Source: Burkholderia pyrrocinia
Lineage (GTDB): Bacteria > Pseudomonadota > Gammaproteobacteria > Burkholderiales > Burkholderiaceae
Assembly (NCBI RefSeq): GCF_018417535.1
Contig: NZ_CP070977.1
Coordinates: 2,108,001-2,172,000 of the forward strand
Direction: 5' to 3'
DNA: 64,000 bases
Shown piece after piece: positions 56,185 to 64,000 of the stretch. Each line of letters opens with the position of its first letter. The stretch's first letter is position 1. A model generated the notes under the pieces. That model saw only the letters and a list, made by a program, of their open reading frames with translations, was not told the origin of the DNA and searched no databases. The translations under genes were made by a program, and so were the position numbers.

Positions 56185-57632
56185 CACGCCCGCCCGTAAA
56201 CGTCCTGGAAGCGAACGATGTCGTCTTCCCCGAGATACTCGCCGCTCTGCACCTCGATCATCACGAGATCCAGCACGCCCGGATTCTCGAGGCGGTGCTT
56301 GTGGCCGGCAGGAATATACGTGGACTCGTTGGTCCGGACGAAGATTTCCTGATCCCCGTTGACAACCTTGGCCATCCCGCTCACGACGATCCAGTGCTCG
56401 CTGCGATGGTGGTGCATCTGCAGGCTCAGGCTCCCGCCCGGCTTGACTTCGATGCGCTTGATCTTGAATCGCGGCCCTTCTTCCAGCACCGTGTAGGTTC
56501 CCCACGGCCGGCTCACGGTGCGATGCAGCTTGTAAGCGTCGTGATTGCGTTTCTTCAGACGAGCCACGACCTGCTTCACATCCTGCGCGCGGTCGGGATG
56601 CGCGACCAGCAGTGCGTCCGGCGTATCGATGATCATCAGGTCGGCCACGCCGACCGACGCCACCACACGATCCTGGGTCTGCACGTACATGTTGCGGCTG
56701 TCGACGAAAATCGCATCGCCGACGGCCCGGTTGCTGTCCTCGTCGGGCTCAACCAGGTCGCGCACCGCGCCCCACGAGCCGATGTCGCTCCAGCCGAAGC
56801 TGGCAGGCACCACGGCCACGTTCGACGAGCGCTCCATCACCGCGTAGTCGATCGAGATGTCGGGCATCTTCTCGAACGCTTCGGCGGGGATCTCGAGCAT
56901 CTGCGTCGACGCCTGGTTGGCTTCCTGCAGCGCTGCCCAGCAGGCTTCGGCGGCCGCGGCGACGTCCGGCGCATGACGAGCCATCTCGTCGAGAATGACG
57001 CCGGCCTTGAAACAGAACATGCCCGAGTTCCACAGGTAGTTGCCCGCCGCGAGGTACTCGGCCGCCTTCGCCGCATCCGGCTTCTCGACGAAGCGCAGCG
57101 CCGCCCGGCCGGCTCCGACCGGTTCCCCTGCCTCGATGTAGCCGAAGCCGGTATCCGGACTCGTCGGCACGATGCCGAACGTCACCAGCCGGCCTTGCTT
57201 CGCGAGTGCGGCCGCACTCGCGACGGCGGCCACGAAGCCTTTCTGGTCCTGAACCAGGTGATCGGCCGCCAGTACCAGCATCAGCGCGTCGCGCCCGTAC
57301 TTTTCGGCGACACGATGCGCCGCCATCGCCACGGCGGGCGCCGTGTTGCGGCCGGCCGGTTCGAGCATGAATACGCCGGGCCGCTGCTCACCGAGCGCCG
57401 CGCTCGCGAACTCGTCCTTGCTCATGAAGTAGTAGTCGCGATTGGTGACCGTCAGCAATTCTCCGCCCGGCGCTTCCTCACCGCCGCCGACCACCGCGGC
57501 GGCGCGACGGTAGGTTTTCAGCAGCAGACTCTCGCCGTCGGCGAGCTTCATGAACGGTTTGGGATGCCCTTCGCGAGAAACGGGCCAAAGTCGCGTACCG
57601 GCACCACCGGACAGGATGACGGGGATTAACAT
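56184..57632 (-). CDS. manC: Mannose-1-phosphate guanylyltransferase/mannose-6-phosphate isomerase ManC
   Basis: ManC makes GDP-mannose. This 482-residue bifunctional enzyme has the nucleotidyltransferase signature ILSGGAGTRLWPVSRE and FVEKP, FGWSDIGSW in the N-terminal 350 residues and the type II phosphomannose isomerase cupin (VSRPWGTY, QMHHHRSEHWIVVSG, YIPAGHKHRLENPG) at the end. It supplies Gmd. ATG 57632 has GGAG upstream. TATAAT on the minus strand at 57751-57746 may be its -10. Confidence 0.95.
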   Translation of the reverse strand: MLIPVILSGGAGTRLWPVSREGHPKPFMKLADGESLLLKTYRRAAAVVGGGEEAPGGELLTVTNRDYYFMSKDEFASAALGEQRPGVFMLEPAGRNTAPAVAMAAHRVAEKYGRDALMLVLAADHLVQDQKGFVAAVASAAALAKQGRLVTFGIVPTSPDTGFGYIEAGEPVGAGRAALRFVEKPDAAKAAEYLAAGNYLWNSGMFCFKAGVILDEMARHAPDVAAAAEACWAALQEANQASTQMLEIPAEAFEKMPDISIDYAVMERSSNVAVVPASFGWSDIGSWGAVRDLVEPDEDSNRAVGDAIFVDSRNMYVQTQDRVVASVGVADLMIIDTPDALLVAHPDRAQDVKQVVARLKKRNHDAYKLHRTVSRPWGTYTVLEEGPRFKIKRIEVKPGGSLSLQMHHHRSEHWIVVSGMAKVVNGDQEIFVRTNESTYIPAGHKHRLENPGVLDLVMIEVQSGEYLGEDDIVRFQDVYGRA

Positions 57633-58017
57633 CACATTCACTCCAGATTTAGTATTCGCTGGCGAAGCCAACGCCTTCGCCACTTACATCCATACACCCG
57701 CCGGTGTGGTTGCCAGCCGGTCTTGCGCGACCCGGCAGGAACAGAATTATAGCCGGCACCACTCTCCCCGAAAACGACGGTCGACCCGGGACGGCCGCCG
57801 GAGAAGGCCCGAACACGCTTGCAGCGCGATCATCCGGCCCCGTCTCGGGCCCGATCGGCGACCCGACGTTACCGATCGGTCACGTCGACGTCGTCGAACG
57901 CGCCGGATCGGTCGTCGTCAGGCCCGGCGGCGTCCTCACGACAAGGAACAATCCCCCGCGACCGTCATCCGGGACTTCGCCCGCTCGACGGTCTTCACGC
58001 ACCGGGGCGGTCCGGGA
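57633..58017. promoter_or_regulatory. Promoter region of manC and downstream O-antigen genes
   Basis: The 385-bp gap carries no gene. On the minus strand TATAAT (57751-57746) is preceded by TTTTCG (57774-57769) 17 bases away, about 115 bases before the manC ATG. The stretch near 57850-58010 is GC-rich with CGATC-type palindromic pieces. It gives the manC-to-41777 genes their own promoter, separate from rmlBACD. Confidence 0.45.
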
Positions 58018-58902
58018 TCATTCGGCCAGACACAGCGCCAGCGCATCGCGCCAGTCAGGCATCTGCAGTCCGAACGTCGCGGTCAGCTTGTCCAGCGACA
58101 GTCTCGAGTTCGCGGGCCGTTTCGCGGGCGTCGGATACTCGCTCGACGCGATCGGCACGACCTGCGGCACGTGTGACGACATCGCGGTCGCGAAGATGGC
58201 TTCGGCAAAACCGCACCATGACGTGGCGCCGGCCGACGTGAAGTGGTACACGCCGGCGCGACGCGTCCACCAGTCGGCCTCGGTCGACGCCGTGCCCTGC
58301 GCGACGATGTGCGCCGTGGCGGCCGCGATGGTCTTCGCCCAGGTCGGTGCGCCGACCTGATCCGCGACAATACGCAACGCCGGCCGCTCGGCGCCCAGCT
58401 TCAGCATCGTCAGCAGGAAGTTCCTGCCGCGACGGCCATACACCCAGCTCGTTCGCAGAATCAGGTGCGCGCATCCCGTTGCCGCGATCGCCCGCTCGCC
58501 GTCAAGCTTCGTCGCGCCATAGACGTTCGCGGGATTCGTCGCATCGGTTTCCACGTACGCATCCGCTTTCGTGCCGTCGAACACGTAGTCGGTCGAGTAG
58601 TGAACCAGCGCGCCGCCGCTACGCGCCATTTCTTCCGCGAAGACGCGCGGCACGTCGGCATTCAGGCGGCGCGCGGCGTCGACATCGGTCTCGGCCTGGT
58701 CCACCGCCGTATAGGCGGCCGGATTGACGATCAGCGACGGCTTCACGTCGCGCACGAAGGCACGCACGCGATCGAGATCGGACAGATCGAGCGTCGACCT
58801 GTCGCACGGCACCACGCGGCCGAGCCCCTGCAGCGTCCGCAACAGTTCGAAGCCGACCTGTCCGTTCACGCCCGTCACGAGGATCGTCGGCGCGGGATTC
58901 AT
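58018..58902 (-). CDS. rmlD: dTDP-4-dehydrorhamnose reductase RmlD
   Basis: RmlD is the last step to dTDP-L-rhamnose. This 294-residue SDR protein has ILVTGVNGQVGFEL, AAYTAVDQAE, STDYVFDG, Y-x3-K in NVYGATKLDGE and LRTSWVYG. ATG 58902 is preferred with AAGGG upstream and lies 7 bases beyond the rmlC stop; ATG 58917 overlaps rmlC. It ends the rmlBACD block. Confidence 0.93.
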   Translation of the reverse strand: MNPAPTILVTGVNGQVGFELLRTLQGLGRVVPCDRSTLDLSDLDRVRAFVRDVKPSLIVNPAAYTAVDQAETDVDAARRLNADVPRVFAEEMARSGGALVHYSTDYVFDGTKADAYVETDATNPANVYGATKLDGERAIAATGCAHLILRTSWVYGRRGRNFLLTMLKLGAERPALRIVADQVGAPTWAKTIAAATAHIVAQGTASTEADWWTRRAGVYHFTSAGATSWCGFAEAIFATAMSSHVPQVVPIASSEYPTPAKRPANSRLSLDKLTATFGLQMPDWRDALALCLAE

Positions 58903-58909
58903 GCCGCCC

Positions 58910-59461
58910 TTACGCATAGACGTCGGACTCGCTCAGACGCTTGCCCGCCGCGTCCTTCGGCGCCAGTACCGGTTCGCCGTCGATAGGCCAGGTGATGCCG
59001 ATCTCCGGATCGTTCCAGACGATGCTGCGCTCGTGCTCGGGAAACCAGTAGTCGGTGGTCTTGTAAAGGAATTGCGCGGCCTCCGACAGGACGACGAAGC
59101 CGTGCGCAAATCCGGGCGGCACCCAAAGCTGACGATGGTTGTCCGCCGACAGGACCATGCCGACCCACTTGCCGAAGTTCGGCGAGCTGCGGCGAATGTC
59201 GACCGCGACGTCGAACACCTCGCCCTCGATCACGCGCACGAGCTTGCCCTGCGCATGCTCGATCTGGTAGTGCAGCCCGCGCAGCACGCCCTTCGTCGAG
59301 CGTGAATGGTTGTCCTGAACGAACTCGACGTCGAACCCGACGCCTTGCCTGAACTCGCGTCCGTTGAAGCTCTCGTAAAAATAGCCGCGCGCGTCGCCGA
59401 AGACCTTCGGCTCGATGAGCTTGACTTCGGGCAGCGCCGTTGCCGTTACCTGGATTGCCAT
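58910..59461 (-). CDS. rmlC: dTDP-4-dehydrorhamnose 3,5-epimerase RmlC
   Basis: RmlC epimerises C3 and C5 of dTDP-4-keto-6-deoxy-glucose. This 183-residue cupin has the conserved [28 protein letters not shown] with the catalytic His, [18 protein letters not shown], and VPPGFAHGF; the Tyr and Asp partners are in place. It overlaps rmlA by 16 bases and precedes rmlD by seven. Confidence 0.95.
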   Translation of the reverse strand: MAIQVTATALPEVKLIEPKVFGDARGYFYESFNGREFRQGVGFDVEFVQDNHSRSTKGVLRGLHYQIEHAQGKLVRVIEGEVFDVAVDIRRSSPNFGKWVGMVLSADNHRQLWVPPGFAHGFVVLSEAAQFLYKTTDYWFPEHERSIVWNDPEIGITWPIDGEPVLAPKDAAGKRLSESDVYA

Positions 59462-60339
59462 GCGACCTGATTGGTGAGTAGGTTCCTGAGATACTGCCCG
59501 TAGGCATTCTTCGAGAGCGGCTGCGCCAGCTTCAGCACCTGCTCCGCGTCGATCCAGTTGCTGCGGTACGCGATCTCCTCGGGGCACGCGACCACGAGCC
59601 CCTGACGCTTCTGCAGCGTCGCGATGAACGTCGCCGCCTCGATCAGCGAATCGTGCGTGCCCGTATCGAGCCACGCGTAGCCGCGGCCCATGATCTCGAC
59701 GTTCAATGCACCGTCCGCGAGATAGCGCGAATTGACGTCGGTGATTTCCAGTTCGCCGCGCGTCGACGGCTTGATGTCCGCCGCGATGTCGCACACGCGG
59801 TTGTCGTAGAAGTACAGCCCCGTGACCGCATAGTGCGAACGCGGCTTCGCGGGCTTCTCCTCGATCGACAGTGCGCGGAAGTTCCGGTCGAACTCCACCA
59901 CGCCGTAACGCTCGGGGTCATGCACGTGATAGGCGAACACGGTCGCGCCCGCATCGCGCTCGCTCGCGCGCTCGAGCTGCTTCGCGAGATCGTGCCCGTA
60001 GAAAATGTTGTCGCCGAGGATGAGCGCCGACGGATCGTTGCCGACGAAGTCGCGGCCGATGATGAACGCCTGCGCGAGCCCGTCCGGCGACGGCTGCGTC
60101 GCATACTCGATGTTCATCCCCCACTGGCTGCCGTCGCCGAGCATCGAAGCGAAGCGCGGCGTGTCCTGCGGCGTCGAGATGATCAGCACGTCCCGGATGC
60201 CCGCGATCATCAACGTCGACAGCGGGTAGTAGATCATCGGCTTGTCGTACACCGGCAGCAACTGCTTCGAGATCGCATGCGTGATCGGATAGAGCCGCGT
60301 GCCTGAACCGCCGGCGAGAATGATGCCCTTGCGTGCCAT
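59446..60339 (-). CDS. rmlA: Glucose-1-phosphate thymidylyltransferase RmlA
   Basis: RmlA makes dTDP-glucose from glucose-1-phosphate and dTTP. This 297-residue enzyme has [48 protein letters not shown]-like [10 protein letters not shown] and [10 protein letters not shown]. The catalytic Arg and Asp residues of the family are visible. It is second in rmlBACD, 11 bases after rmlB. Confidence 0.95.
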   Translation of the reverse strand: MARKGIILAGGSGTRLYPITHAISKQLLPVYDKPMIYYPLSTLMIAGIRDVLIISTPQDTPRFASMLGDGSQWGMNIEYATQPSPDGLAQAFIIGRDFVGNDPSALILGDNIFYGHDLAKQLERASERDAGATVFAYHVHDPERYGVVEFDRNFRALSIEEKPAKPRSHYAVTGLYFYDNRVCDIAADIKPSTRGELEITDVNSRYLADGALNVEIMGRGYAWLDTGTHDSLIEAATFIATLQKRQGLVVACPEEIAYRSNWIDAEQVLKLAQPLSKNAYGQYLRNLLTNQVAWQSR

Positions 60340-60350
60340 CGCTGCTCCTG

Positions 60351-61412
60351 TCAAACACGTTCCGCGTAATTGGTCTCGACCCACTTGCGATATTCGCCGG
60401 AAGCCACCTCGTCGGACCACGCCTGGTTGTCGAGATACCAGGCGACCGTTCTCGCGAGGCCGGTCGCGAACGTGTCGGCCGGCTTCCAGCCGAGCTCGCG
60501 CTCGAGCTTGCGCGCGTCGATCGCGTAACGGCGGTCGTGACCCGGACGATCCTTCACGTACGCGATCTGGTCGCGGTACGAGCCTTGCGTTTTGGGTCGT
60601 GCGTTGTCGAGCAGATCGCACAGCGTATGCACGACATCGAGGTTCGTCATTTCGTTCCAGCCGCCGACGTTGTAGGTCTCGCCCGGCACGCCGCGCGCGA
60701 GCACTTCGCGGATCGCGCTGCAGTGATCGCCGACGTACAGCCAGTCGCGTACGTTCTGGCCATCGCCGTAGACGGGCAGCGGCTTGCCGGCGAGTGCATT
60801 CGCAATCATCAGCGGGATGAGCTTTTCGGGGAACTGGTACGGACCGTAGTTGTTCGAGCAGTTCGTCGTCAGCGTCGGCAGGCCGTACGTATGATGGTAC
60901 GCGCGCACCAGGTGATCGGAGCCGGCCTTCGTCGCCGAGTACGGGCTATTGGGCGCGTACGGTGTCATTTCGGAGAACTGCGGATCGGTTGCGGACAGCG
61001 AACCGAACACTTCGTCGGTCGACACGTGCAGGAAACGGAACGCGGCCTGCTCCGCGTCGGGCAACGCGTTCCAGTACTGACGCGCGGCTTCGAGCAGCGT
61101 AAAGGTGCCGACCACATTGGTCTGAATAAACTCGGCCGGACCGTGAATCGAGCGATCGACGTGGCTTTCCGCCGCGAAATGCAGAACCGCGCGCGGCCGG
61201 TGTGCGGCGAACAGCGCGTCAAGCGCCGCGCGATCGCAGATATCGACGCGGGCGAACACGTGCTTCGGGCTTCCGTTCAGCGATTGCAGCGTGCGAAGGT
61301 TGCCTGCGTAGGTCAACTTATCGACGTTGAGCACGGCTTCGTCGGATTGACGCAACCAGTCGATTACGAAGTTGGCACCGATAAAACCTGCGCCGCCCGT
61401 CACCAGGATCAT
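60351..61412 (-). CDS. rmlB: dTDP-glucose 4,6-dehydratase RmlB
   Basis: RmlB converts dTDP-glucose to dTDP-4-keto-6-deoxy-glucose. This 353-residue SDR enzyme has the NAD loop [21 protein letters not shown], the catalytic STDEVFGS, Y-x3-K in [12 protein letters not shown], and [17 protein letters not shown] 61412 has GAGGGAG seven bases upstream and is preferred over 61430. It heads the rml block; TATAAT on the minus strand at 61575-61570 may be its -10. Confidence 0.95.
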   Translation of the reverse strand: MILVTGGAGFIGANFVIDWLRQSDEAVLNVDKLTYAGNLRTLQSLNGSPKHVFARVDICDRAALDALFAAHRPRAVLHFAAESHVDRSIHGPAEFIQTNVVGTFTLLEAARQYWNALPDAEQAAFRFLHVSTDEVFGSLSATDPQFSEMTPYAPNSPYSATKAGSDHLVRAYHHTYGLPTLTTNCSNNYGPYQFPEKLIPLMIANALAGKPLPVYGDGQNVRDWLYVGDHCSAIREVLARGVPGETYNVGGWNEMTNLDVVHTLCDLLDNARPKTQGSYRDQIAYVKDRPGHDRRYAIDARKLERELGWKPADTFATGLARTVAWYLDNQAWSDEVASGEYRKWVETNYAERV

Positions 61413-61756
61413 GAGGCTCCCTCTAGTCATACACGGCAGGCCTCAAGCGCGAGCCGCCACGAATTCGGAACGCGACGACGTCAACGTGCGCGTCCCCCAA
61501 GGCGGGCATTCTAACTGCTGACCCGAACCGTCAAAGTCATGAAATGCTAATTTTGTTGGGGAGCGCTCGATTATAAGAAGCGACCCTGCTCGAAAGCCAC
61601 GTCGCTAACAACTTGAAACAGTGCTCCGGACCCGCTGCATCCCAAAAAATCGCATTCAAATCAATACGTTAAAATCTCGCAATGGCGCTCGTAGCCGCGC
61701 TGCAGCAGCCACTCCATTTTTCGATTAGCGTCAAGATTTGTAACAACTTGCCTCTC
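61413..61756. promoter_or_regulatory. Divergent promoter region rmlB/apaH
   Basis: Toward rmlB a minus-strand TATAAT is at 61575-61570. Toward apaH a TAAAAT lies at 61670-61675, 80 bases before its ATG. Neither has a good -35. The middle of the gap is AT-rich (TGAAATGCTAATTTTGTTGG). No JUMPstart or ops element was recognised. Confidence 0.45.
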
Positions 61757-62593
61757 ATGACCCATTCCCCCATTGCCATCGGCGACATCCAGGGCTGTCA
61801 TTCCGCTTTCCAGGCGCTGTTCGACAAGCTTTCAGCGCCGGCCGACACGCCGCTGTGGATCGCCGGCGACGTCGTCAACCGCGGGCCGGACTCCCTCGCC
61901 GCGCTGCGCGCGCTCGTCGACCTCGGCCCGCGCGCGACCGTCGTGCTCGGCAATCACGACCTCCACCTGCTGGCAGTCTCCGCCGGCCTGCGCACCGAAC
62001 GCCCGGGCGACACGATCGGCGAGATCCTCGACGCGCCGGACGCCGAAGCGCTGCTCGACTGGGTCCGCCACCGCCCGTTCGTGCATGCGGAAAACGGGAT
62101 GCTGCTCGTGCATGCGGGCGTGCTGCCGCAATGGGATGCCACGCTCGCGCTCGAACTCGCCGACGAACTCCAGCGCGCGCTGCGCGCGCCCGACTGGCGC
62201 GACACGCTGCAGAAGCTGTACGGCAACGAGCCCAATCAATGGAGCCCGGATCTGAAGAAACGCGACCGGATGCGCGTCGCGTTCAACGCCTTCACGCGCC
62301 TGCGCTTCTGCACGCCCGACGGCACCATGGAATTCAAGGCGAACGGCGGCCCGGACAGCACGCCGCCCGGTTACCTGCCGTGGTTCGACGTGCCGGGGCG
62401 CCGCACGGAGGACGTGACGGTCGTGTTCGGGCACTGGGCCGCGCTCGGCTTGATGCTGCGCGAGAATGTCGTCGCGCTCGATTCGGGATGCGTGTGGGGA
62501 AACCAGTTGTCGGCCGTGCGACTGACGGCCGATCCGGCGCAACGCACGGTCACGCAGGTGCAGTGCGAAGCGTGCGGTACGTCGGGCGAATGA
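61757..62593 (+). CDS. apaH: Symmetrical bis(5'-nucleosyl)-tetraphosphatase ApaH
   Basis: ApaH hydrolyses Ap4A to two ADP, removing a stress nucleotide. This 278-residue metallophosphatase has the motifs GDIQGCHSAF, GDVVNRGPDS, GNHDLHLLA and the later LVHAGVLP and VFGHWAALG that build the dinuclear metal site. ATG 61757 is preferred over 61682. It flanks the O-antigen cluster, as in other Burkholderia. Confidence 0.95.
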   Translation: MTHSPIAIGDIQGCHSAFQALFDKLSAPADTPLWIAGDVVNRGPDSLAALRALVDLGPRATVVLGNHDLHLLAVSAGLRTERPGDTIGEILDAPDAEALLDWVRHRPFVHAENGMLLVHAGVLPQWDATLALELADELQRALRAPDWRDTLQKLYGNEPNQWSPDLKKRDRMRVAFNAFTRLRFCTPDGTMEFKANGGPDSTPPGYLPWFDVPGRRTEDVTVVFGHWAALGLMLRENVVALDSGCVWGNQLSAVRLTADPAQRTVTQVQCEACGTSGE

Positions 62594-62622
62594 GTCCCGA
62601 CCATCGTACGACACACCGTGAA

Positions 62623-62667
62623 CTTTCCGGAAAAACACCTCGACGTCGCCCGGTAAATTCCGGAAAG
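62623..62667. promoter_or_regulatory. Paired TTCCGGAA palindromes (inverted repeat)
   Basis: CTTTCCGGAA (62623-62632) and TTCCGGAAAG (62658-62667) form a perfect 10-bp inverted repeat; each arm also contains the palindrome TTCCGGAA. The two centres are 33 bp apart, near three helical turns. It sits between apaH and the next gene and could be an operator or a hairpin. Confidence 0.5.
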
Positions 62668-62696
62668 TACGCGATATCCAGACACCGAGGAAATCG

Positions 62697-63695
62697 ATGA
62701 GCAGCTTGCCTCCCGACTTTTCTGCCGAAGCGTATTTGCTGCTGCATCTCGACGTGCGCGCAGCAGGCGTCGATCCGGCGCAGCATTACCTCGAGCACGG
62801 CCGACGCGAAGGCCGCCGATACCTGCCGGCAACCTTCACCCACCGGGAAGCGCTGCCCGGCGAACCCGGATTCCAGCCGCTGCCGCTGGTCGTCATTTCT
62901 TACAACCGCGGCGCGATGCTCCGGCGCGTCATCGCGTCGTACCGACGCCAGAGCGTGCCCGTGGAGATCATTGTCCACGACAACGGCAGCAACGATCCCG
63001 AAACGCTGCACGTGCTCGACGAACTCGCGCACGATCGAATCCGCGTGTTCAGGCGGGCACCCATTTCGGACGCCAACGAACTGAATCTCGTCGATGAAAC
63101 CGTATCCGCGGTGTTTTCGTCCCGGGAGCCGGGCCCGTACATCGTGACGGACTGCGATATCGACCTCGCCGAATCGAGCCCCGATGCGATCGCAGTCTAT
63201 CTCGAACTGTTGAACGCGTTTTCGGACATCGAGTGCGTCGGGCCGATGCTGAGAATCGACGACATCCGGAAAAGCTATCCGCTCTTCGGGCGCGTGATGA
63301 ATCGCCATATCAGCCAGTTCTGGCACCAGCGTCCCGAGATCCGCATGATTGGCGGCCGGGAGATCGCGCATCTCCGTGCGCCGATCGACACAACCTTTGC
63401 CGTGCATCGCTCCGCCCAGCCGTTCCGGCGCCTGAAGTCGGGCATGCGCGTGTATACGCCGTTCGATGGCCGACATCTCGACTGGTATCCGCACGAGCAG
63501 CAGAACGACGACCGTCCCGTGTCGGATGTCTACCAGCGTGCATCGTCGCCGGAGATTTCTCACTGGGACAATCACGCGTACCTGAGCGCGTATTCGTCCG
63601 AACTACCGGAATACGACGACTATGTCGTCGTCAGGCGACACGCGTCCGGGGCACTCGAGATCGATACGCAGCGCATCGCCGACCATCCCGACTGA
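62697..63695 (+). CDS. Family 2-like glycosyltransferase
   Basis: This 332-residue protein has a small N-terminal segment (FSAEAYLLLHLDVRAAG ... HYLEHGRREGR) seen at the front of some bacterial glycosyltransferases, then a GT-A fold with LPLVVISYNRGAMLRRVI, VHDNGSNDPET and the DXD-like TDCDIDLAESSP. GAGGAAATCG supplies the ribosome-binding site. It lies beyond apaH, transcribed away from the O-antigen cluster, and may act in LPS or a separate glycan; no partner genes are adjacent. Confidence 0.78.
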   Translation: MSSLPPDFSAEAYLLLHLDVRAAGVDPAQHYLEHGRREGRRYLPATFTHREALPGEPGFQPLPLVVISYNRGAMLRRVIASYRRQSVPVEIIVHDNGSNDPETLHVLDELAHDRIRVFRRAPISDANELNLVDETVSAVFSSREPGPYIVTDCDIDLAESSPDAIAVYLELLNAFSDIECVGPMLRIDDIRKSYPLFGRVMNRHISQFWHQRPEIRMIGGREIAHLRAPIDTTFAVHRSAQPFRRLKSGMRVYTPFDGRHLDWYPHEQQNDDRPVSDVYQRASSPEISHWDNHAYLSAYSSELPEYDDYVVVRRHASGALEIDTQRIADHPD

Positions 63696-63729
63696 CCGCC
63701 TCGGAGTGGGCACGCCGCACGCAAGCGCC

Positions 63730-64000
63730 TCACCCCTCGCGCCCCGGCACCGGCTCGTCGGCCGCCCCGTCGCCTGACGCGCCGGCGCCGAGCTCGGTCG
63801 CCGGATACGCATGCATCGCCAGCTCCGCGAGCGACTCGGCCGACGGCTTGCCGACCTTCTGCTGCAGCGTCGCGAGCGCGGCCGCGATCGCGTCGCGCGC
63901 CGCGGCGGACATCGCGCGCCGGTCGCCGCCCGGCGCGATCGGTTCGCACACGTACAGGTGCGCGACGAGCGGGCCGCCGCGCAGCACCATGTCGAGCGAC
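63730..64000 (-). CDS. C-terminal part of an unidentified protein (runs off the right edge)
   Basis: The minus-strand frame is open to the end of the window, reading ...SLDMVLRGGPLVAHLYVCEP and ending in EPVPGREG with stop at 63730. The segment is Ala-rich, with a short beta-like piece (PLVAHLYVCEPIAPGG) followed by a helix, resembling the tail of PlsC-like phospholipid acyltransferases. That similarity is slight, and no catalytic motif lies in the visible part. Confidence 0.4.
   Translation of the reverse strand, partial: SLDMVLRGGPLVAHLYVCEPIAPGGDRRAMSAAARDAIAAALATLQQKVGKPSAESLAELAMHAYPATELGAGASGDGAADEPVPGREG

Noticed and set aside
61413..61756. JUMPstart/ops antitermination element before rmlB
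   Set aside because: The GGCGGTAG core was not found on the relevant strand.

Overview
The window is GC-rich chromosomal DNA whose gene content (UrtABCDE plus urease, KdoO between waaA and waaC, an O-antigen locus next to apaH, WbpM/WbpL/WbpV-type genes) points to a Burkholderia, most likely the B. cepacia complex. This assignment comes from recognising protein families, not from a database search.

Layout. (1) 64-4578: a catabolic cluster on the minus strand (MFS permease, class III CoA-transferase, methylmalonyl-CoA decarboxylase-like crotonase) with a divergent LysR regulator. (2) 4702-6290: an SMR transporter, a truncated lysE fragment, a lone cupin gene and tRNA-Gly(CCC). A 17-bp direct repeat of the tRNA 5' end encloses the cupin gene, so this looks like a small insertion scar. 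(3) 6367-12195: housekeeping genes (trmB, uppP, a DUF1439 lipoprotein, a YkgJ-like protein, hemN, a small conserved protein, a PCMT-family methyltransferase, a rhodanese). (4) 12302-24044: a nitrogen-scavenging block. The urea ABC transporter urtABCDE and the urease genes ureDABCEFG are on the plus strand. Near-perfect sigma-54 promoters precede urtA and ureA, and NtrC-like sites precede urtA, so the block should respond to nitrogen starvation: urea is imported, then hydrolysed by the nickel enzyme assembled by UreDEFG.

(5) 24108-28974, minus strand: LPS inner-core genes waaA, kdoO and waaC, then the phosphomannomutase/phosphoglucomutase gene. (6) 29222-34658, plus strand: a surface-glycan operon (Wzx-like flippase, two glycosyltransferases, galE, WecA-like initiating transferase). 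(7) 34728-37088, minus strand: an AT-richer gene for a lipoprotein S53 (sedolisin) protease carrying two bulb-type lectin domains. (8) 37422-41302, minus strand: wbpM/wbpL/wbpV-like genes, predicted to build and attach an N-acetyl-quinovosamine or -fucosamine primer sugar. (9) 41777-61412, minus strand: a long O-antigen cluster of the ABC-transporter type. It has rmlBACD (dTDP-L-rhamnose), manC-gmd-rmd (GDP-D-rhamnose), wzm/wzt, a methyltransferase with a coiled coil, hldE, a 1218-residue protein with three glycosyltransferase domains, and three further glycosyltransferases. (10) 61757-64000: divergent apaH, a family-2-like glycosyltransferase, and the 3' end of an unidentified gene.

The most interesting material is in the glycan region: the three-domain glycosyltransferase, the methyltransferase/coiled-coil plus Wzt pair that probably sets chain length, two apparently intact lipid-linked initiating transferases, a truncated epimerase coupled to hldE, and the lectin-protease. 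Several gene remnants (lysE, an aminotransferase, an AGE-family epimerase) record past rearrangements.
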